DNA of 64,000 nt from Pseudomonas sp. BN102 (GCF_029871245.1 NZ_SSON01000075.1:200943-264942); one strand, 5' to 3'. Shown: positions 50,004 through 58,669, counted from the stretch's first letter. Numbers and translations: made by a program. The notes: generated by a model from the sequence alone, not told the origin.

Positions 50004-51742
50004 CATGGCTGCTCGGTGGACCCGGGCGCCGCTGGCGCACTGGGCGAGCCATTTTCCTTTGGCTGCTGGCGGTCGCGCCCCCACTGGATGGCGATCAGCA
50101 CCAGGGTGGGAATGCCCAGCAGGGCGGTGAGCATGAAGAAGTTGTGGTAGCCCACGCTCTCCACCATCACGCCCGAGTAGCCGCCGATCAGGCGCGGCAG
50201 CAGCAGCATGATGGAGCTGAGCAAGGCGTACTGGGTGGCGGAGAACTTCAGGTTGGTCAGGCTCGACAGATAGGCCACGAAAGCCGAGGTGGCCAACCCC
50301 GCGCTGAAGTTGTCGCAGGAGATGGTGACGATCAGCATGTTCAGGTGCGCGCCCATGTCGCTCAGGGCCACGAACAGCAGGTTGGTGGCCGCCGAGCTGA
50401 CGCCACCGATGAAGAGGATCGGCAGGATGCCGAAGCGCACGATGAGCAGGCCGCCGGCTGCCGCGCCGAGCAGCGTCATCACCAGGCCGAAGAGCTTGCT
50501 GACGCTGGCGATCTCTTCCTTGCTGAAGCCCTGGTCGATATAGAAGACGTTGGCCATCACGCCCATCACCGTGTCCGACATCCGGTAGGTGGCAATCAGC
50601 CCGAGCAGCAGCAGTGCCTGCCAGCGATAGCGCTGGACGAACTCGCTGATGGGCGTCAGCACCGGCGCCATCAACAGGCGTCCGGCGGCGGAGAAGCAGG
50701 CCAGGGTGATCAGCAGGAACAGCGTGCCCCGCGGCCAGGCGCCGGAGGAGAAGGCTTTCACCGCGGCGGCGACGGTCACCAGGATCACGATCAGCACGAT
50801 GATCGACACGGCCTGGTGGACGAAATCGAAATTGGGAATCACCTTGCCGCGCGCCGCCACCAGCAGCTGGCGGCGTTGCTGGCTGAGCAGGTCGCGCACC
50901 GGAAGGATCTGGCGCATGCCCCAGGGCGACAGGCAGGTGACCAGGAAGATGGCGTAGAGCGCCGCGCGCGGCCAAGCGCGGTCGAGCATGCCGGTGATCA
51001 TCGCTGGCAGGGAAATCAGCATCACCAGCAGGATCAGCACCGATGACAGCTGGTGCTTGAGCTTGAAACGCGAGGTGTTGGTCTGCGTCGGCAGGTCCAC
51101 CGGCGGTTCGCGCATCCACAGGCTGGTGATCAGCCCCGGCAGCATCAGCAGGGCGAAGAGCAGGTAGGTGCCGGCCCAGGCGCCGTATTCATAGACCTTG
51201 GCAGTGGAGCCGAACCACTCGGCGAAGTACAGTGCGCCCGCGGTGGCCAGCAGGGCGGATACCCGGTAGCCGGTCATGTAGCTGGCGGCCAGGGCGGCCT
51301 GGCGGCTGTCTTCGGCAATCTCCAGACGGTAGGCGTCGATGGCGATGTCCTGGGTGGCCGAGGCGAAAGCCACCAGTACCGCCAGGGCGATCAGCCAGGT
51401 GAGATTGGTCTGCGGGTCGCACAGGGCCATGCCCACCAGGCCCAGGCCCACCAGCGCCTGGGACAGGACCAACCACGAGCGGCGGCGGCCGAGACGGCCG
51501 AGGAATGGCAGGCGCCACTGGTCGAGCAGCGGCGACCAGATCCACTTGAAGGCGTAGGCCAGGCCGATCAGGCTGGCGAAGCCGATGGTCTCGCGGGATA
51601 CCCCGGCTTCGCGGAGCCAGACGGAGAGGGTGGAAAACACCAGCATGTAGGGCAGGCCGGCGGCGAAGCCCAGCAGCAACAGCGAAAGGGTGGCCGGCGA
51701 GGCATAGGCGGCGATGGCGGCGCGCCAGGAACGTTGGGACAT
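50003..51742 (-). CDS. ampG: Muropeptide permease AmpG
   Basis: This 579-residue major-facilitator-type transporter with about 12-14 membrane helices imports GlcNAc-anhydroMurNAc peptides from the periplasm for recycling. Diagnostic stretches are GFAAGLPYMLVFSTLSVWL, SPLLDQWRLPFLGRLGRRR, FASATQDIAIDAYRLE and CDNFSAGLATSAFVAYL. AmpG-derived muropeptides control AmpR/AmpC beta-lactamase induction in Pseudomonas. It ends in a proline-rich tail. Confidence 0.95.
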   Translation of the reverse strand: MSQRSWRAAIAAYASPATLSLLLLGFAAGLPYMLVFSTLSVWLREAGVSRETIGFASLIGLAYAFKWIWSPLLDQWRLPFLGRLGRRRSWLVLSQALVGLGLVGMALCDPQTNLTWLIALAVLVAFASATQDIAIDAYRLEIAEDSRQAALAASYMTGYRVSALLATAGALYFAEWFGSTAKVYEYGAWAGTYLLFALLMLPGLITSLWMREPPVDLPTQTNTSRFKLKHQLSSVLILLVMLISLPAMITGMLDRAWPRAALYAIFLVTCLSPWGMRQILPVRDLLSQQRRQLLVAARGKVIPNFDFVHQAVSIIVLIVILVTVAAAVKAFSSGAWPRGTLFLLITLACFSAAGRLLMAPVLTPISEFVQRYRWQALLLLGLIATYRMSDTVMGVMANVFYIDQGFSKEEIASVSKLFGLVMTLLGAAAGGLLIVRFGILPILFIGGVSSAATNLLFVALSDMGAHLNMLIVTISCDNFSAGLATSAFVAYLSSLTNLKFSATQYALLSSIMLLLPRLIGGYSGVMVESVGYHNFFMLTALLGIPTLVLIAIQWGRDRQQPKENGSPSAPAAPGSTEQP

Positions 51743-51826
51743 TAGTGGTGGGGTCCGAAAGGCGTGGTGCTGGGCATGGGCTGCTCGCGGCGTCCAGGGT
51801 GGGGCTGAAAAAGGGCAGGGCGCACT

Positions 51827-52186
51827 CTAACCCTTGGGTGGCATGGGATGCCAGCCGTGCCGACGCATGTCCACCCTATCGTTCAGGATACTGACTCCCT
51901 CGGCGCGCAATCGTGCCCGCTGCTCATTGCCCGATGGGGTGCCCACCGCCAGGCTGAAACGCCCGCCGGCGCCCAGCACGCGGTGCCAGGGCAGCAGGGT
52001 GCCGGCCGGGAGCTGGCTCAGGGTGCGTCCGACCCAGCGCGCTGCGCGGCCCAGTCCCGCCAGTTCGGCCAGTTGGCCATAGGTGACCACCTTGCCTTCC
52101 GGAACCTGGCCCAGGGTCAGGTAGAGCGCTTCGCGGCGCACCTCCGCGCTTGCCGTGGGCAAGTCCGCCCATGCATGCTCAGGCAC
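51827..52186 (-). CDS. Alkyltransferase-like (ATL) DNA repair protein, MGMT family without the cysteine
   Basis: This 119-residue protein has the DNA-binding fold of O6-alkylguanine-DNA alkyltransferases. The family motif PCHRV reads PWHRV (LLPWHRVLGAGGRFS), so the alkyl-accepting cysteine is replaced by tryptophan, as in ATL proteins that flag alkyl-guanine for nucleotide excision repair. I chose the GTG at 52186 with an AGGA-type RBS; the ATG at 52213 would add 9 residues and overlap the start of the divergent DUF481 gene. It lies upstream of ampG on the same strand. Confidence 0.82.
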   Translation of the reverse strand: MPEHAWADLPTASAEVRREALYLTLGQVPEGKVVTYGQLAELAGLGRAARWVGRTLSQLPAGTLLPWHRVLGAGGRFSLAVGTPSGNEQRARLRAEGVSILNDRVDMRRHGWHPMPPKG

Positions 52187-52211
52187 CTCTTTTCCTTTCT
52201 TCCTACCGACC

Positions 52212-53213
52212 ATGCTCCGTAGCCTTAGTGGATTGTTCTTCTGCCTGGCCTGCGCGCCGATCTGGGCCGATACCGTGTGGCTGAACAACGGCGACCGCAT
52301 CAGCGGCGAGATCATCCTGCTGGACGGCGGCAAGCTGGCGTTGAAGACCAAGTATGCCGGCCGGGTCCTGATCGACTGGAAGGATATAGACACCCTCAGT
52401 TCCGAGAAACCACTGCTGGTCAAGCGCGGTGGCTTCGACAGTGAGCATAGCCACAGCCTCAAGGCGGCGGGCAAGGGCCTGGTGCGGCTGGGCGATGGCG
52501 AGGGCGAGGGCGAGACCGTGCCCCTGGCCAGCATCCGCCAGATGGTGCCGCCGCGGCCCCTGCTCAAGGACCGCATCTGGGAAGGCAACCTCGACGCCAA
52601 GCTGGATATGGAGCGCAATGAGGATCGCCAGGACGAGTGGAAGCTCAAGGGCGACACCCGCGTCGAGTACGGTCGCTGGCGCCACGTGCTGAGCGGGCAG
52701 TTCGAGAAGGAAACCAAGAACGGCGAGCGGACCGAGGACAACTGGGAACTGGAATACGACCTCGACCGCTTTTTCACCCGCCACTGGTTCGTGCGCGGCA
52801 GCTTCGACCAGCACAACGACGAATTCGAGTTCTTCGAACGCCGACGCTCCTACGGCACAGGCCCAGGCTACCGATTCTGGGACGACGAACTGGGCCGCTT
52901 CGACCTGATAGCGCAGCTCACCCGCTTCCAGCTGGAAAGCGACGCGGGTGACATCGACTTCAACGCCTACTCCTTCGAATGGGACTTCAAGCGCCTGATC
53001 TGGGGTACCCGTTTCGAGCTCTACTCCAAGGCGCAGTTGCAAGTGCCACGGATCGAGGAGGTCGACTACGTGCTCGACAGCGAATTCGGCCTGCGCTACC
53101 GCCTCAATGACTGGGCACGTCTCTCCCTGCTCTACGAGCTGGACCAGTTGCGCGGCCTCGGCGAAACCTCTTCGGACAAGCACTATCTCATCGGCGTCGG
53201 CATCGGCTGGTAG
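52212..53213 (+). CDS. DUF481 family outer-membrane-type protein, copy 1
   Basis: This is a 333-residue exported protein with a signal peptide (cleavage after IWA). The mature N-terminus DTVWLNNGDRISGEIILLDG is the small OB-like start of this family; the C-terminal two thirds (about residues 125-333) alternate aromatic and charged residues and end in a predicted beta strand, LIGVGIGW, terminating with an aromatic residue as outer-membrane barrels do. DUF481 (YdiY-type) function is not known. It shares about the same architecture as the gene 131 bp downstream. It starts next to, and divergent from, the ATL gene. Confidence 0.83.
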   Translation: MLRSLSGLFFCLACAPIWADTVWLNNGDRISGEIILLDGGKLALKTKYAGRVLIDWKDIDTLSSEKPLLVKRGGFDSEHSHSLKAAGKGLVRLGDGEGEGETVPLASIRQMVPPRPLLKDRIWEGNLDAKLDMERNEDRQDEWKLKGDTRVEYGRWRHVLSGQFEKETKNGERTEDNWELEYDLDRFFTRHWFVRGSFDQHNDEFEFFERRRSYGTGPGYRFWDDELGRFDLIAQLTRFQLESDAGDIDFNAYSFEWDFKRLIWGTRFELYSKAQLQVPRIEEVDYVLDSEFGLRYRLNDWARLSLLYELDQLRGLGETSSDKHYLIGVGIGW

Positions 53214-53275
53214 CACCGGGGTGGGGCACGCCCATCGATTTCTCGGAACTTTGGAGAAAGCTGGTCGGTCAGTCC

Positions 53276-53303
53276 TTGCTCTGCTGTCGGTCATAGGGAT
53301 AAT
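53276..53303 (+). promoter_or_regulatory. Promoter of DUF481 copy 2
   Basis: TTGCTC, 16-nt spacer, GATAAT. Transcription would start near 53310, about 35 nt before the start codon. Confidence 0.55.
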
Positions 53304-53344
53304 GCCCGGCTTTTTTTGAGATCCAGAACCAAAGAAGCCGCTTT

Positions 53345-54349
53345 ATGTTGTCCAGATCCCTGCTTTGCATGGCGCTCGCCGCCGCTTCCACCGCTGCTTT
53401 CGCTGACACCGTCTGGCTGAAGAATGGTGATCGACTCACCGGCACCATCCGCGTCTTTGATGGCGGCAAGCTGGTACTGCAAACCGACTACGGCGGCAAC
53501 ATCCCGCTGGACTGGAAGAAGGTTGCGACCCTGGAAAGCGACCGCGAGCTGCTGATCAAGCAGGGCGACTTCGCTGGCGAGCGCGCCAAGTCCCTGCACC
53601 GCGCCGAAGATGGCAAGGTCATCCTTGCCAACGGCGAGGCGCCCAAGGAAGTGGAGCTGGCCAGCATCGAGCAGATCATGAAGCCCAAGCCCCTGGTGGA
53701 GGACCTGACCTGGACCGGCAACGTCGACCTCGCCCTGGACTACAAGCGCGCCGAAAAAGACACCGATGACTACGAGGTCGACTTTAAGACCAAGGCCCGT
53801 CACGGCCGCTGGCGTCATAACGCCTCGGGCGAGTTCAACCGCGAATTCACCGACGACGAGAAGACCACGGACAACTGGGAAACCGAATACGCCCTCGACC
53901 GCTTCATCACCGACAAGTTCTTCTGGCAGGGGCGTGGTGAGTACAAGCGCGACAAGATCGAGGACCTCGAACGCCAGCGCACCCTGGGTACCGGCCCCGG
54001 TTACCAGTTCTGGGATGACGAGTTGGGGGCCTTCTCACTCGCCGGCCTGGTCAACCGCAGCGATTACCAGTTCGCCAACGGCGAAGAGGAAAACTTCTAC
54101 GCCATCAGTATGAAGTGGGACTACAACCGCTACCTGGTGGGCAGGACGGTGGAGCTCTTCACCAGCGGCGAAGCCGGCCGTCCTCTGGACAACACCGCGG
54201 ACTACGCGCTGGATGCCGAAGCGGGCCTGCGATACAAGCTCACCGACTGGGCCTCGCTCAACGTGAAGGCCGAGAAGGACCAGGTCAGCGGCGCCAAGGA
54301 AAGTCTCGACGAAACCCGCTACACGGTGGGCTTCGGCGTCGGCTGGTAA
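53345..54349 (+). CDS. DUF481 family outer-membrane-type protein, copy 2
   Basis: This 334-residue paralogue of the preceding gene has a signal peptide ending AAFA and a mature start DTVWLKNGDRLTGTI, almost the same as copy 1. The barrel-like domain contains TLGTGPGYQFWDDELGAFSL (copy 1 has YGTGPGYRFWDDELG), and the end YTVGFGVGW again closes with an aromatic residue. Both copies keep the GPGY-x-FWDDE block, probably structural. It has its own promoter, so the pair may respond to different signals. Function unknown. Confidence 0.83.
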   Translation: MLSRSLLCMALAAASTAAFADTVWLKNGDRLTGTIRVFDGGKLVLQTDYGGNIPLDWKKVATLESDRELLIKQGDFAGERAKSLHRAEDGKVILANGEAPKEVELASIEQIMKPKPLVEDLTWTGNVDLALDYKRAEKDTDDYEVDFKTKARHGRWRHNASGEFNREFTDDEKTTDNWETEYALDRFITDKFFWQGRGEYKRDKIEDLERQRTLGTGPGYQFWDDELGAFSLAGLVNRSDYQFANGEEENFYAISMKWDYNRYLVGRTVELFTSGEAGRPLDNTADYALDAEAGLRYKLTDWASLNVKAEKDQVSGAKESLDETRYTVGFGVGW

Positions 54350-54533
54350 GCCTCCGTCACGCTTCGCACCGGTCTGATCAAGGTTGGACCACGCTTCACC
54401 GGTCCACCAGCACTGCCCCCCGCTCAGCAGCGACGTTTCCGGTGTCCTCTATTGGTGGAAATCCCTTTCGAGGATTTCCCCCTACCGGTCCTCGAGGCCA
54501 CGAAGTCCAACTTCCCGGCGCCGTGCCATCCTC
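54350..54533 (+). other. Gene-free convergent spacer with hairpins
   Basis: No coding region is supported. It holds a small stem (GGAAATCC / GGATTTCC at 54457-54479) and an imperfect stem around TTGGACC / GGTCCACC near 54394-54411. It separates DUF481 copy 2 from the convergent AraC-type gene and leads into the repeat at 54534. Confidence 0.5.
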
Positions 54534-54565
54534 GTTGGGCTTCGCTGAGCTCAGCCACAACCTAC
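54534..54565. repeat. REP-like repeat element, second copy (inverted)
   Basis: GTTGGGCTTCGCTGAGCTCA followed by GC at 54534-54555 is an exact inverse of 43685-43706 over 22 bases; CAACCTAC follows, as at the left arm of the first copy. The stop codon of the AraC-type gene (minus strand) lies inside this element. Confidence 0.72.
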
Positions 54566-55515
54566 AGGTGACTCCTCAGGCGTCTTCTGAACGCTCCCGG
54601 CGTCTCGCCGCACAGCTGCTTGAACAATTTGGCGAAGGTCGCCCGGTCGGCGTAGCCCACCTGGGCCGCCACCTGCTCGAGGGAGCGCGCCGGATTGCGC
54701 AGGGCGGTCTGCGCGGCGCTGATGCGCAGGCGTTGCAGGTAGGCGTTCGGGGTCAGGCCGGTGGCGGTCTTGAAGCGCCGCAGAAGGGTGCGGCTGGAGC
54801 AGTGGCCGCGGGCGGCCAGGGCGTCCAGGTCCAGCGGCTCGTCCAGGTGGCGTTGCAGCCAGCGCAGCAACGGCCCGATCTGCGGGTCTTCCTTGCCCGC
54901 CGCCGGCAGCAAGGGGGCGAAGCGCGACTGGAGGCCGCGCTCCAGATCGAACACCAGGGCGCCGGCGACTCGCTGCGCCAGCCAATGGCCGCCGTGCCAG
55001 GCGATCAGGTGCAGGCAGAGGTCGAGACCGGCCTGGGCGCCGCCGGAGCAGAACAGGTTGCCGTCCTCGGTCAGCAGGGCATCGGGCTCCAGCCGCACCT
55101 GTGGATAACGTTTCCGGAAGGCCGGCGCCAGCACCCAGTGGGTGGTGGCGCGGCGGCCATCGAGGCGACCCGAGGCGGCCAGCAGGAAGGCGCTGCTGCA
55201 CAAGCTGGCCAGTTGCTGGGTATCCGGGCGCGCGGCCAGCCAGGGCAATAACTCGCTGTTGCTGGCCAGGGTCTGTTCCACCGCCACGCCTGTGGCCGTC
55301 AGCAATACCAGGTCGGCCGCCTCGGCCAGGGGCAGGCCGCCGTCCACGCGTATCTCGGCCATGCCGATATCCACAGGCAGGCCGTTGCGGCTGAAGCGTT
55401 GGACCTGGAACAGCGGCTCCCCGGCCAGTTGGTTGGCCAGGCGGAAGGCGTCATCGGCCATGGCCAGGCTGGAGCAGACGGTCTGCGGGCAGACGAAGAG
55501 GGCGACGCGGATCAT
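54562..55515 (-). CDS. GlxA-type AraC family transcriptional regulator, second copy type
   Basis: The 317-residue regulator has an N-terminal DJ-1/PfpI-like domain (about 1-185) and a C-terminal AraC helix-turn-helix pair (about 215-312; ARGHCSSRTLLRRFKTATGL and QVAAQVGYADRATFAKLFKQ). The usual cysteine is kept (LASLCSSAFLLA). The ATG at 55515 starts MIRVALFVCPQT, the family N-terminus; a longer in-frame extension reaches 55662 but lies in a region without similarity. It is divergent from the SnoaL-like gene over 118 bp. Target unknown. Confidence 0.88.
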   Translation of the reverse strand: MIRVALFVCPQTVCSSLAMADDAFRLANQLAGEPLFQVQRFSRNGLPVDIGMAEIRVDGGLPLAEAADLVLLTATGVAVEQTLASNSELLPWLAARPDTQQLASLCSSAFLLAASGRLDGRRATTHWVLAPAFRKRYPQVRLEPDALLTEDGNLFCSGGAQAGLDLCLHLIAWHGGHWLAQRVAGALVFDLERGLQSRFAPLLPAAGKEDPQIGPLLRWLQRHLDEPLDLDALAARGHCSSRTLLRRFKTATGLTPNAYLQRLRISAAQTALRNPARSLEQVAAQVGYADRATFAKLFKQLCGETPGAFRRRLRSHL

Positions 55516-55633
55516 GGGGAGGGCTCGGCGGCAGGGTTGGCGATTATGGACACAAAGTTGGCGATGCCGCCAATCGCGGTCCGGGCCATCCGGGTCAATA
55601 CTGCTAGCCATACCGTCCTTGCCGGAGTTGCCC

Positions 55634-56119
55634 ATGGCCCATCCCAATGCCGAACTCATCACCCGCTTCTACCAGGCCTTCCAGCGCCTCGATGCCGAGG
55701 CCATGGCCGAGTGCTACAGCCCTGACGTGCATTTTAGCGACCCGGTGTTCCCCGACCTCAATGGCGCGGAGGCGGCCGACATGTGGCGCATGCTCGCCAG
55801 TCGCGCCCAGCAGTTCAGCCTGACCTTCGACGGCGTCGAGGCCGATGACCTCACCGGCCGCGCCAACTGGGTGGCCACCTACCTGTTCAGCCAGACCGGG
55901 CGCATGGTGGAGAACCGCATCCAGGCGCGCTTCCTCTTCGCCGACGGCAAGATCATCGAGCACCACGACAGCTTCGACCTCTGGCGCTGGGCGCGGCAGG
56001 CATTGGGCGCCAAGGGCCTGCTGCTGGGCTGGTTGCCGGTGGTGCAGAACGCCATTCGCCAGCAGGCCGCGCGGGGCTTGGCCGCCTTCCGGGCCGGGAC
56101 GCTGAGGGACTTGTCTTGA
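55634..56119 (+). CDS. SnoaL-like / nuclear transport factor 2 fold protein
   Basis: The 161-residue protein opens with the cone-shaped NTF2-like pattern: an N-terminal helix (ELITRFYQAFQRLDAEAMAE), CYSPDVHFSDPVFPDLNG, then a strand-rich core with FLFADGKIIEHHDSFDLWRW. Proteins of this fold include ketosteroid isomerases, polyketide cyclases and simple binding proteins. No catalytic pair could be assigned with confidence. It may be controlled by the divergent GlxA-type regulator, and its substrate is unknown. Confidence 0.85.
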   Translation: MAHPNAELITRFYQAFQRLDAEAMAECYSPDVHFSDPVFPDLNGAEAADMWRMLASRAQQFSLTFDGVEADDLTGRANWVATYLFSQTGRMVENRIQARFLFADGKIIEHHDSFDLWRWARQALGAKGLLLGWLPVVQNAIRQQAARGLAAFRAGTLRDLS

Positions 56120-56166
56120 CCCGCTGAGGCATTGCCTAATGCGGCGGCTTCCACCAGGACCCGCCC

Positions 56167-56454
56167 ATGCCCGAAATCGCCGACGTCACCCCCGCCGCAA
56201 AACCCTGGTTCGTCTACCTGGTGCGTGCCGAGAACGGCGCGCTCTACTGCGGCATCAGCGACGATCCGCAGCGGCGCTTCACCCAGCACCAGAGCGGCAA
56301 GGGGGCGCGCTTCTTCCATTCCAGCCCGGCCCAGGCCCTGGTCTTCATCGAGGCCTGCGCCGACAAGGGCGAGGCCCTGCGCCGCGAGCGCGCCATCAAG
56401 CAACTGCGCAAGGCGGCCAAGGAGCGCCTGGTGCAACTCCATCCAGCCGGCTGA
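56167..56454 (+). CDS. GIY-YIG nuclease-fold protein (UPF0213, YhbQ type)
   Basis: The 95-residue single-domain protein has [19 protein letters not shown], where VYL and YCG correspond to the GIY-YIG motif, then an Arg and a Glu (ERAIK) at the usual positions. Members such as E. coli YhbQ have been linked to DNA structure cleavage. It precedes the GST gene on the same strand by 85 nt. Confidence 0.9.
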   Translation: MPEIADVTPAAKPWFVYLVRAENGALYCGISDDPQRRFTQHQSGKGARFFHSSPAQALVFIEACADKGEALRRERAIKQLRKAAKERLVQLHPAG

Positions 56455-56539
56455 TGCCGCGCCATCAGGCGCAGGGCATGGGCCGCCCCGGTTGCGCCGG
56501 GTAAGCTGGGTTATCCACAGACCTGACGCGGAGACCGTC

Positions 56540-57475
56540 ATGCACGAGCTGATCCTGCACCACTATCCGACTTCGCCCTTCGCCGAGAAGGCCCGCCTGA
56601 TGCTGGGCTTCAAGCAACTCTCCTGGCGCTCGGTGATGATCCCGCCGGTGATGCCCAAGCCCGATCTCACCGCGCTCACCGGTGGCTATCGCAAGACTCC
56701 GGTGCTGCAGGTGGGCGCTGATGTCTATTGCGACACGGCGCTGATCGCCCGCCGCCTGGAAGCGGAGAAGTCGACCCCGGCGCTGTTTCCGGAAGGCCAG
56801 GAATTCAATGTCGCCAGCTTTGCCCTGTGGGTGGACTCGGTGGTGTTCCAGCACGCCGTGGCCCTGGCCTTCCAGCCCGAAGCCGTGGCGCTGCGCTTCG
56901 GCAAGCTGCCGCCGGAGGCGATCAAGGCCTTTATCGCCGACCGCAGCGGGCTGTTCAGCGGCGGCAGCACCAGCCGCCTGCCGCTGGAACAGGCCAGGCA
57001 CAACTGGCCGGCCATCATGGCGCGGGCGGATCAGCAACTGGCGCGCAGCGAGGGCGACTTCCTCTTCGGCGAGCCCTCCATCGCCGACTTCTCCCTGGCC
57101 CACTGCCTCTGGTTCCTCAAGGGCACCCCGGTGACCGCACCCCTTGTGGACGAATACCCGGAAGTGGCCGCCTGGCTCGGCCGGGTGCTGGGCTTCGGCC
57201 ATGGCGCGCCGAGCGAGCTGTCCTCGGGCGATGCCCTGGAAATCGCCCGCAACGCTACCCCGGCGGCCCTGCCCAGCGAGGACTTCGTCGATCCCAACGG
57301 CTTCGCCCCCGGGCAGAAGGTGCTGGTGGCGGCGACCGACTATGGCGTCGACCCGGTGGAAGGCGAGCTGCTGTTCGCCGGCGGCGAGGAAATCATCCTG
57401 CGCCGCGAGGACGAACGCGCCGGCGTGGTGCACGTGCATGTGCCGCGCCTGGGGTTCCGTATCGAGGCGCGTTAA
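56540..57475 (+). CDS. Glutathione S-transferase-like protein with C-terminal extra domain
   Basis: The 311-residue protein has a GST N-terminal thioredoxin fold (LILHHYPTSPFAEKARLMLG) with serine in the activation position, the cis-proline segment KTPVLQVGADVYCDT and a helical domain up to about residue 235. After a 10-15 residue link, a strand-rich segment of about 65 residues (ending PRLGFRIEAR) follows, which ordinary GSTs of 200-230 residues lack. Substrate is unknown. ATG at 56540 was chosen because the GST fold starts there. Confidence 0.85.
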   Translation: MHELILHHYPTSPFAEKARLMLGFKQLSWRSVMIPPVMPKPDLTALTGGYRKTPVLQVGADVYCDTALIARRLEAEKSTPALFPEGQEFNVASFALWVDSVVFQHAVALAFQPEAVALRFGKLPPEAIKAFIADRSGLFSGGSTSRLPLEQARHNWPAIMARADQQLARSEGDFLFGEPSIADFSLAHCLWFLKGTPVTAPLVDEYPEVAAWLGRVLGFGHGAPSELSSGDALEIARNATPAALPSEDFVDPNGFAPGQKVLVAATDYGVDPVEGELLFAGGEEIILRREDERAGVVHVHVPRLGFRIEAR

Positions 57476-57493
57476 GGGGCTTTTTTGCCTTTT

Positions 57494-57590
57494 TGTGGGG
57501 GCGAATTCATTCGCTAAGGGCTGCGAAGCAGACCCAATGGGTCCCGATGGCAGCCCTTCGGCCTGCTTAGCGAATGAATTCGCCCCCACA
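57494..57590. repeat. REP-like element with a perfect 25-bp inverted repeat
   Basis: Arms at 57494-57518 and 57566-57590 are exactly complementary over 25 bases (core GCGAATTCATTCGC). The 47 bases between hold two more stems: GGGCTGC / GCAGCCC, and GACCC-AAT-GGGTC. The core resembles the widespread Pseudomonas REP sequences. It lies in the gap between the GST and ndpA genes. Confidence 0.88.
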
Positions 57591-57628
57591 GGACCGTGCC
57601 CCCATGGAAGACTTGTCGGCCAGAAAAA

Positions 57629-57653
57629 CAAAGCCCGGCATCGCCGGGCTTTG
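57629..57653. terminator. Terminator between GST-like gene and yejK
   Basis: CAAAGCCCGGC / GCCGGGCTTTG, an 11-bp stem with an ATC loop, between convergent genes; a T-rich tail is short. Confidence 0.75.
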
Positions 57654-57658
57654 TCGCT

Positions 57659-58669
57659 TCAGTCTTCCTTGCGCCGTTTCAGCTGGTCCTTCAGCTGGGT
57701 CGGCAGCTGGCGGATGATCAGCATGTCGCGGCCTTCGTCGTACTCGATCTTCGAGCCCAGCAGGTGGGCTTCGAAGCTGATGGAGAGGCCCTCGGCGCGG
57801 CCGGTGAAGCGCTGGAACTGGCTCAGTGTGCGCTTGTCCGGCGGGATCTCCGGCGACAGGCCGTAGTCCTTGTTGCGGATGTGGTCGTAGAAGGCGCGCG
57901 GGCGCTCTTCGTCGATCAGGCCGGAAAGCTCCTGCAGGGTGATCGGCTCGCCCAGCTTGGCCTGGGTGCTGGCGTAGTCCACCAGGGTCTTGGTCTTCTC
58001 GCGAGCCTGTTCCTCGGCCAGGTCCTCGCTCTCGACGAAATCGCTGAACGCCTTGAGCAGGGTGCGGGTCTCGCTCGGCGGGTCGACGCCTTCCTGGCAG
58101 CCGATGAAGTCGCGGAAGTAGTCCGAAACCTTCTTGCCGTTCTTGCCCTTGATGAAGGAGATGTACTGCCGGGACTGCTGGTTGTTCTGCCACTCGGAAA
58201 TGTTGATGCGCGCGGCGAGGTGCAACTGGCCCAGGTCCAGGTGCTTGGCCGGCGCCACTTCGAGGGAGTCGGTCACGGTCACGCCTTCGCTGTGGTGCAG
58301 CAGGGCGATCGCCAGGTAGTCGGTCATGCCCTGCTGGTAGTGGGCGAAGAGCACATGGCCGCCGGTGGAGAGGTTGGATTCCTCCATCAGCTTCTGCAGG
58401 TGCTCCACGGCCTGGCGGCTGAAGGCGGTGAAATCGCGGGAGCCGTCCTGGTATTCCTTCAGCCAGCCGCTGAAGGGATAGGCGCCGGACTCCTCATGGA
58501 AGAAGCCCCAGGCCTTGCCCTGCTTGGCGTTGTAGCTCTCGTTGAGGTCGGCCAGCAGGTTTTCCATGGCCTGGGATTCGCCCAGTACGCTATCCCGGGC
58601 ATGCAGCACGGCGGCACTGCCGTCGGGCTTCTTGTCGATGAGGTGGACGATGCAATGACGGATGGGCAT
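57659..58669 (-). CDS. yejK: Nucleoid-associated protein YejK/NdpA
   Basis: The 336-residue protein has the size and sequence of Yej[15 protein letters not shown] at the N-terminus, [30 protein letters not shown] and the C-terminal [20 protein letters not shown]. It is a cytoplasmic nucleoid-associated protein found in cell fractions with topoisomerase and has been reported to influence topoisomerase activity. It is 69 nt downstream of nothing on its own strand except the TAXI gene, which precedes it and could be cotranscribed. Confidence 0.93.
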   Translation of the reverse strand: MPIRHCIVHLIDKKPDGSAAVLHARDSVLGESQAMENLLADLNESYNAKQGKAWGFFHEESGAYPFSGWLKEYQDGSRDFTAFSRQAVEHLQKLMEESNLSTGGHVLFAHYQQGMTDYLAIALLHHSEGVTVTDSLEVAPAKHLDLGQLHLAARINISEWQNNQQSRQYISFIKGKNGKKVSDYFRDFIGCQEGVDPPSETRTLLKAFSDFVESEDLAEEQAREKTKTLVDYASTQAKLGEPITLQELSGLIDEERPRAFYDHIRNKDYGLSPEIPPDKRTLSQFQRFTGRAEGLSISFEAHLLGSKIEYDEGRDMLIIRQLPTQLKDQLKRRKED

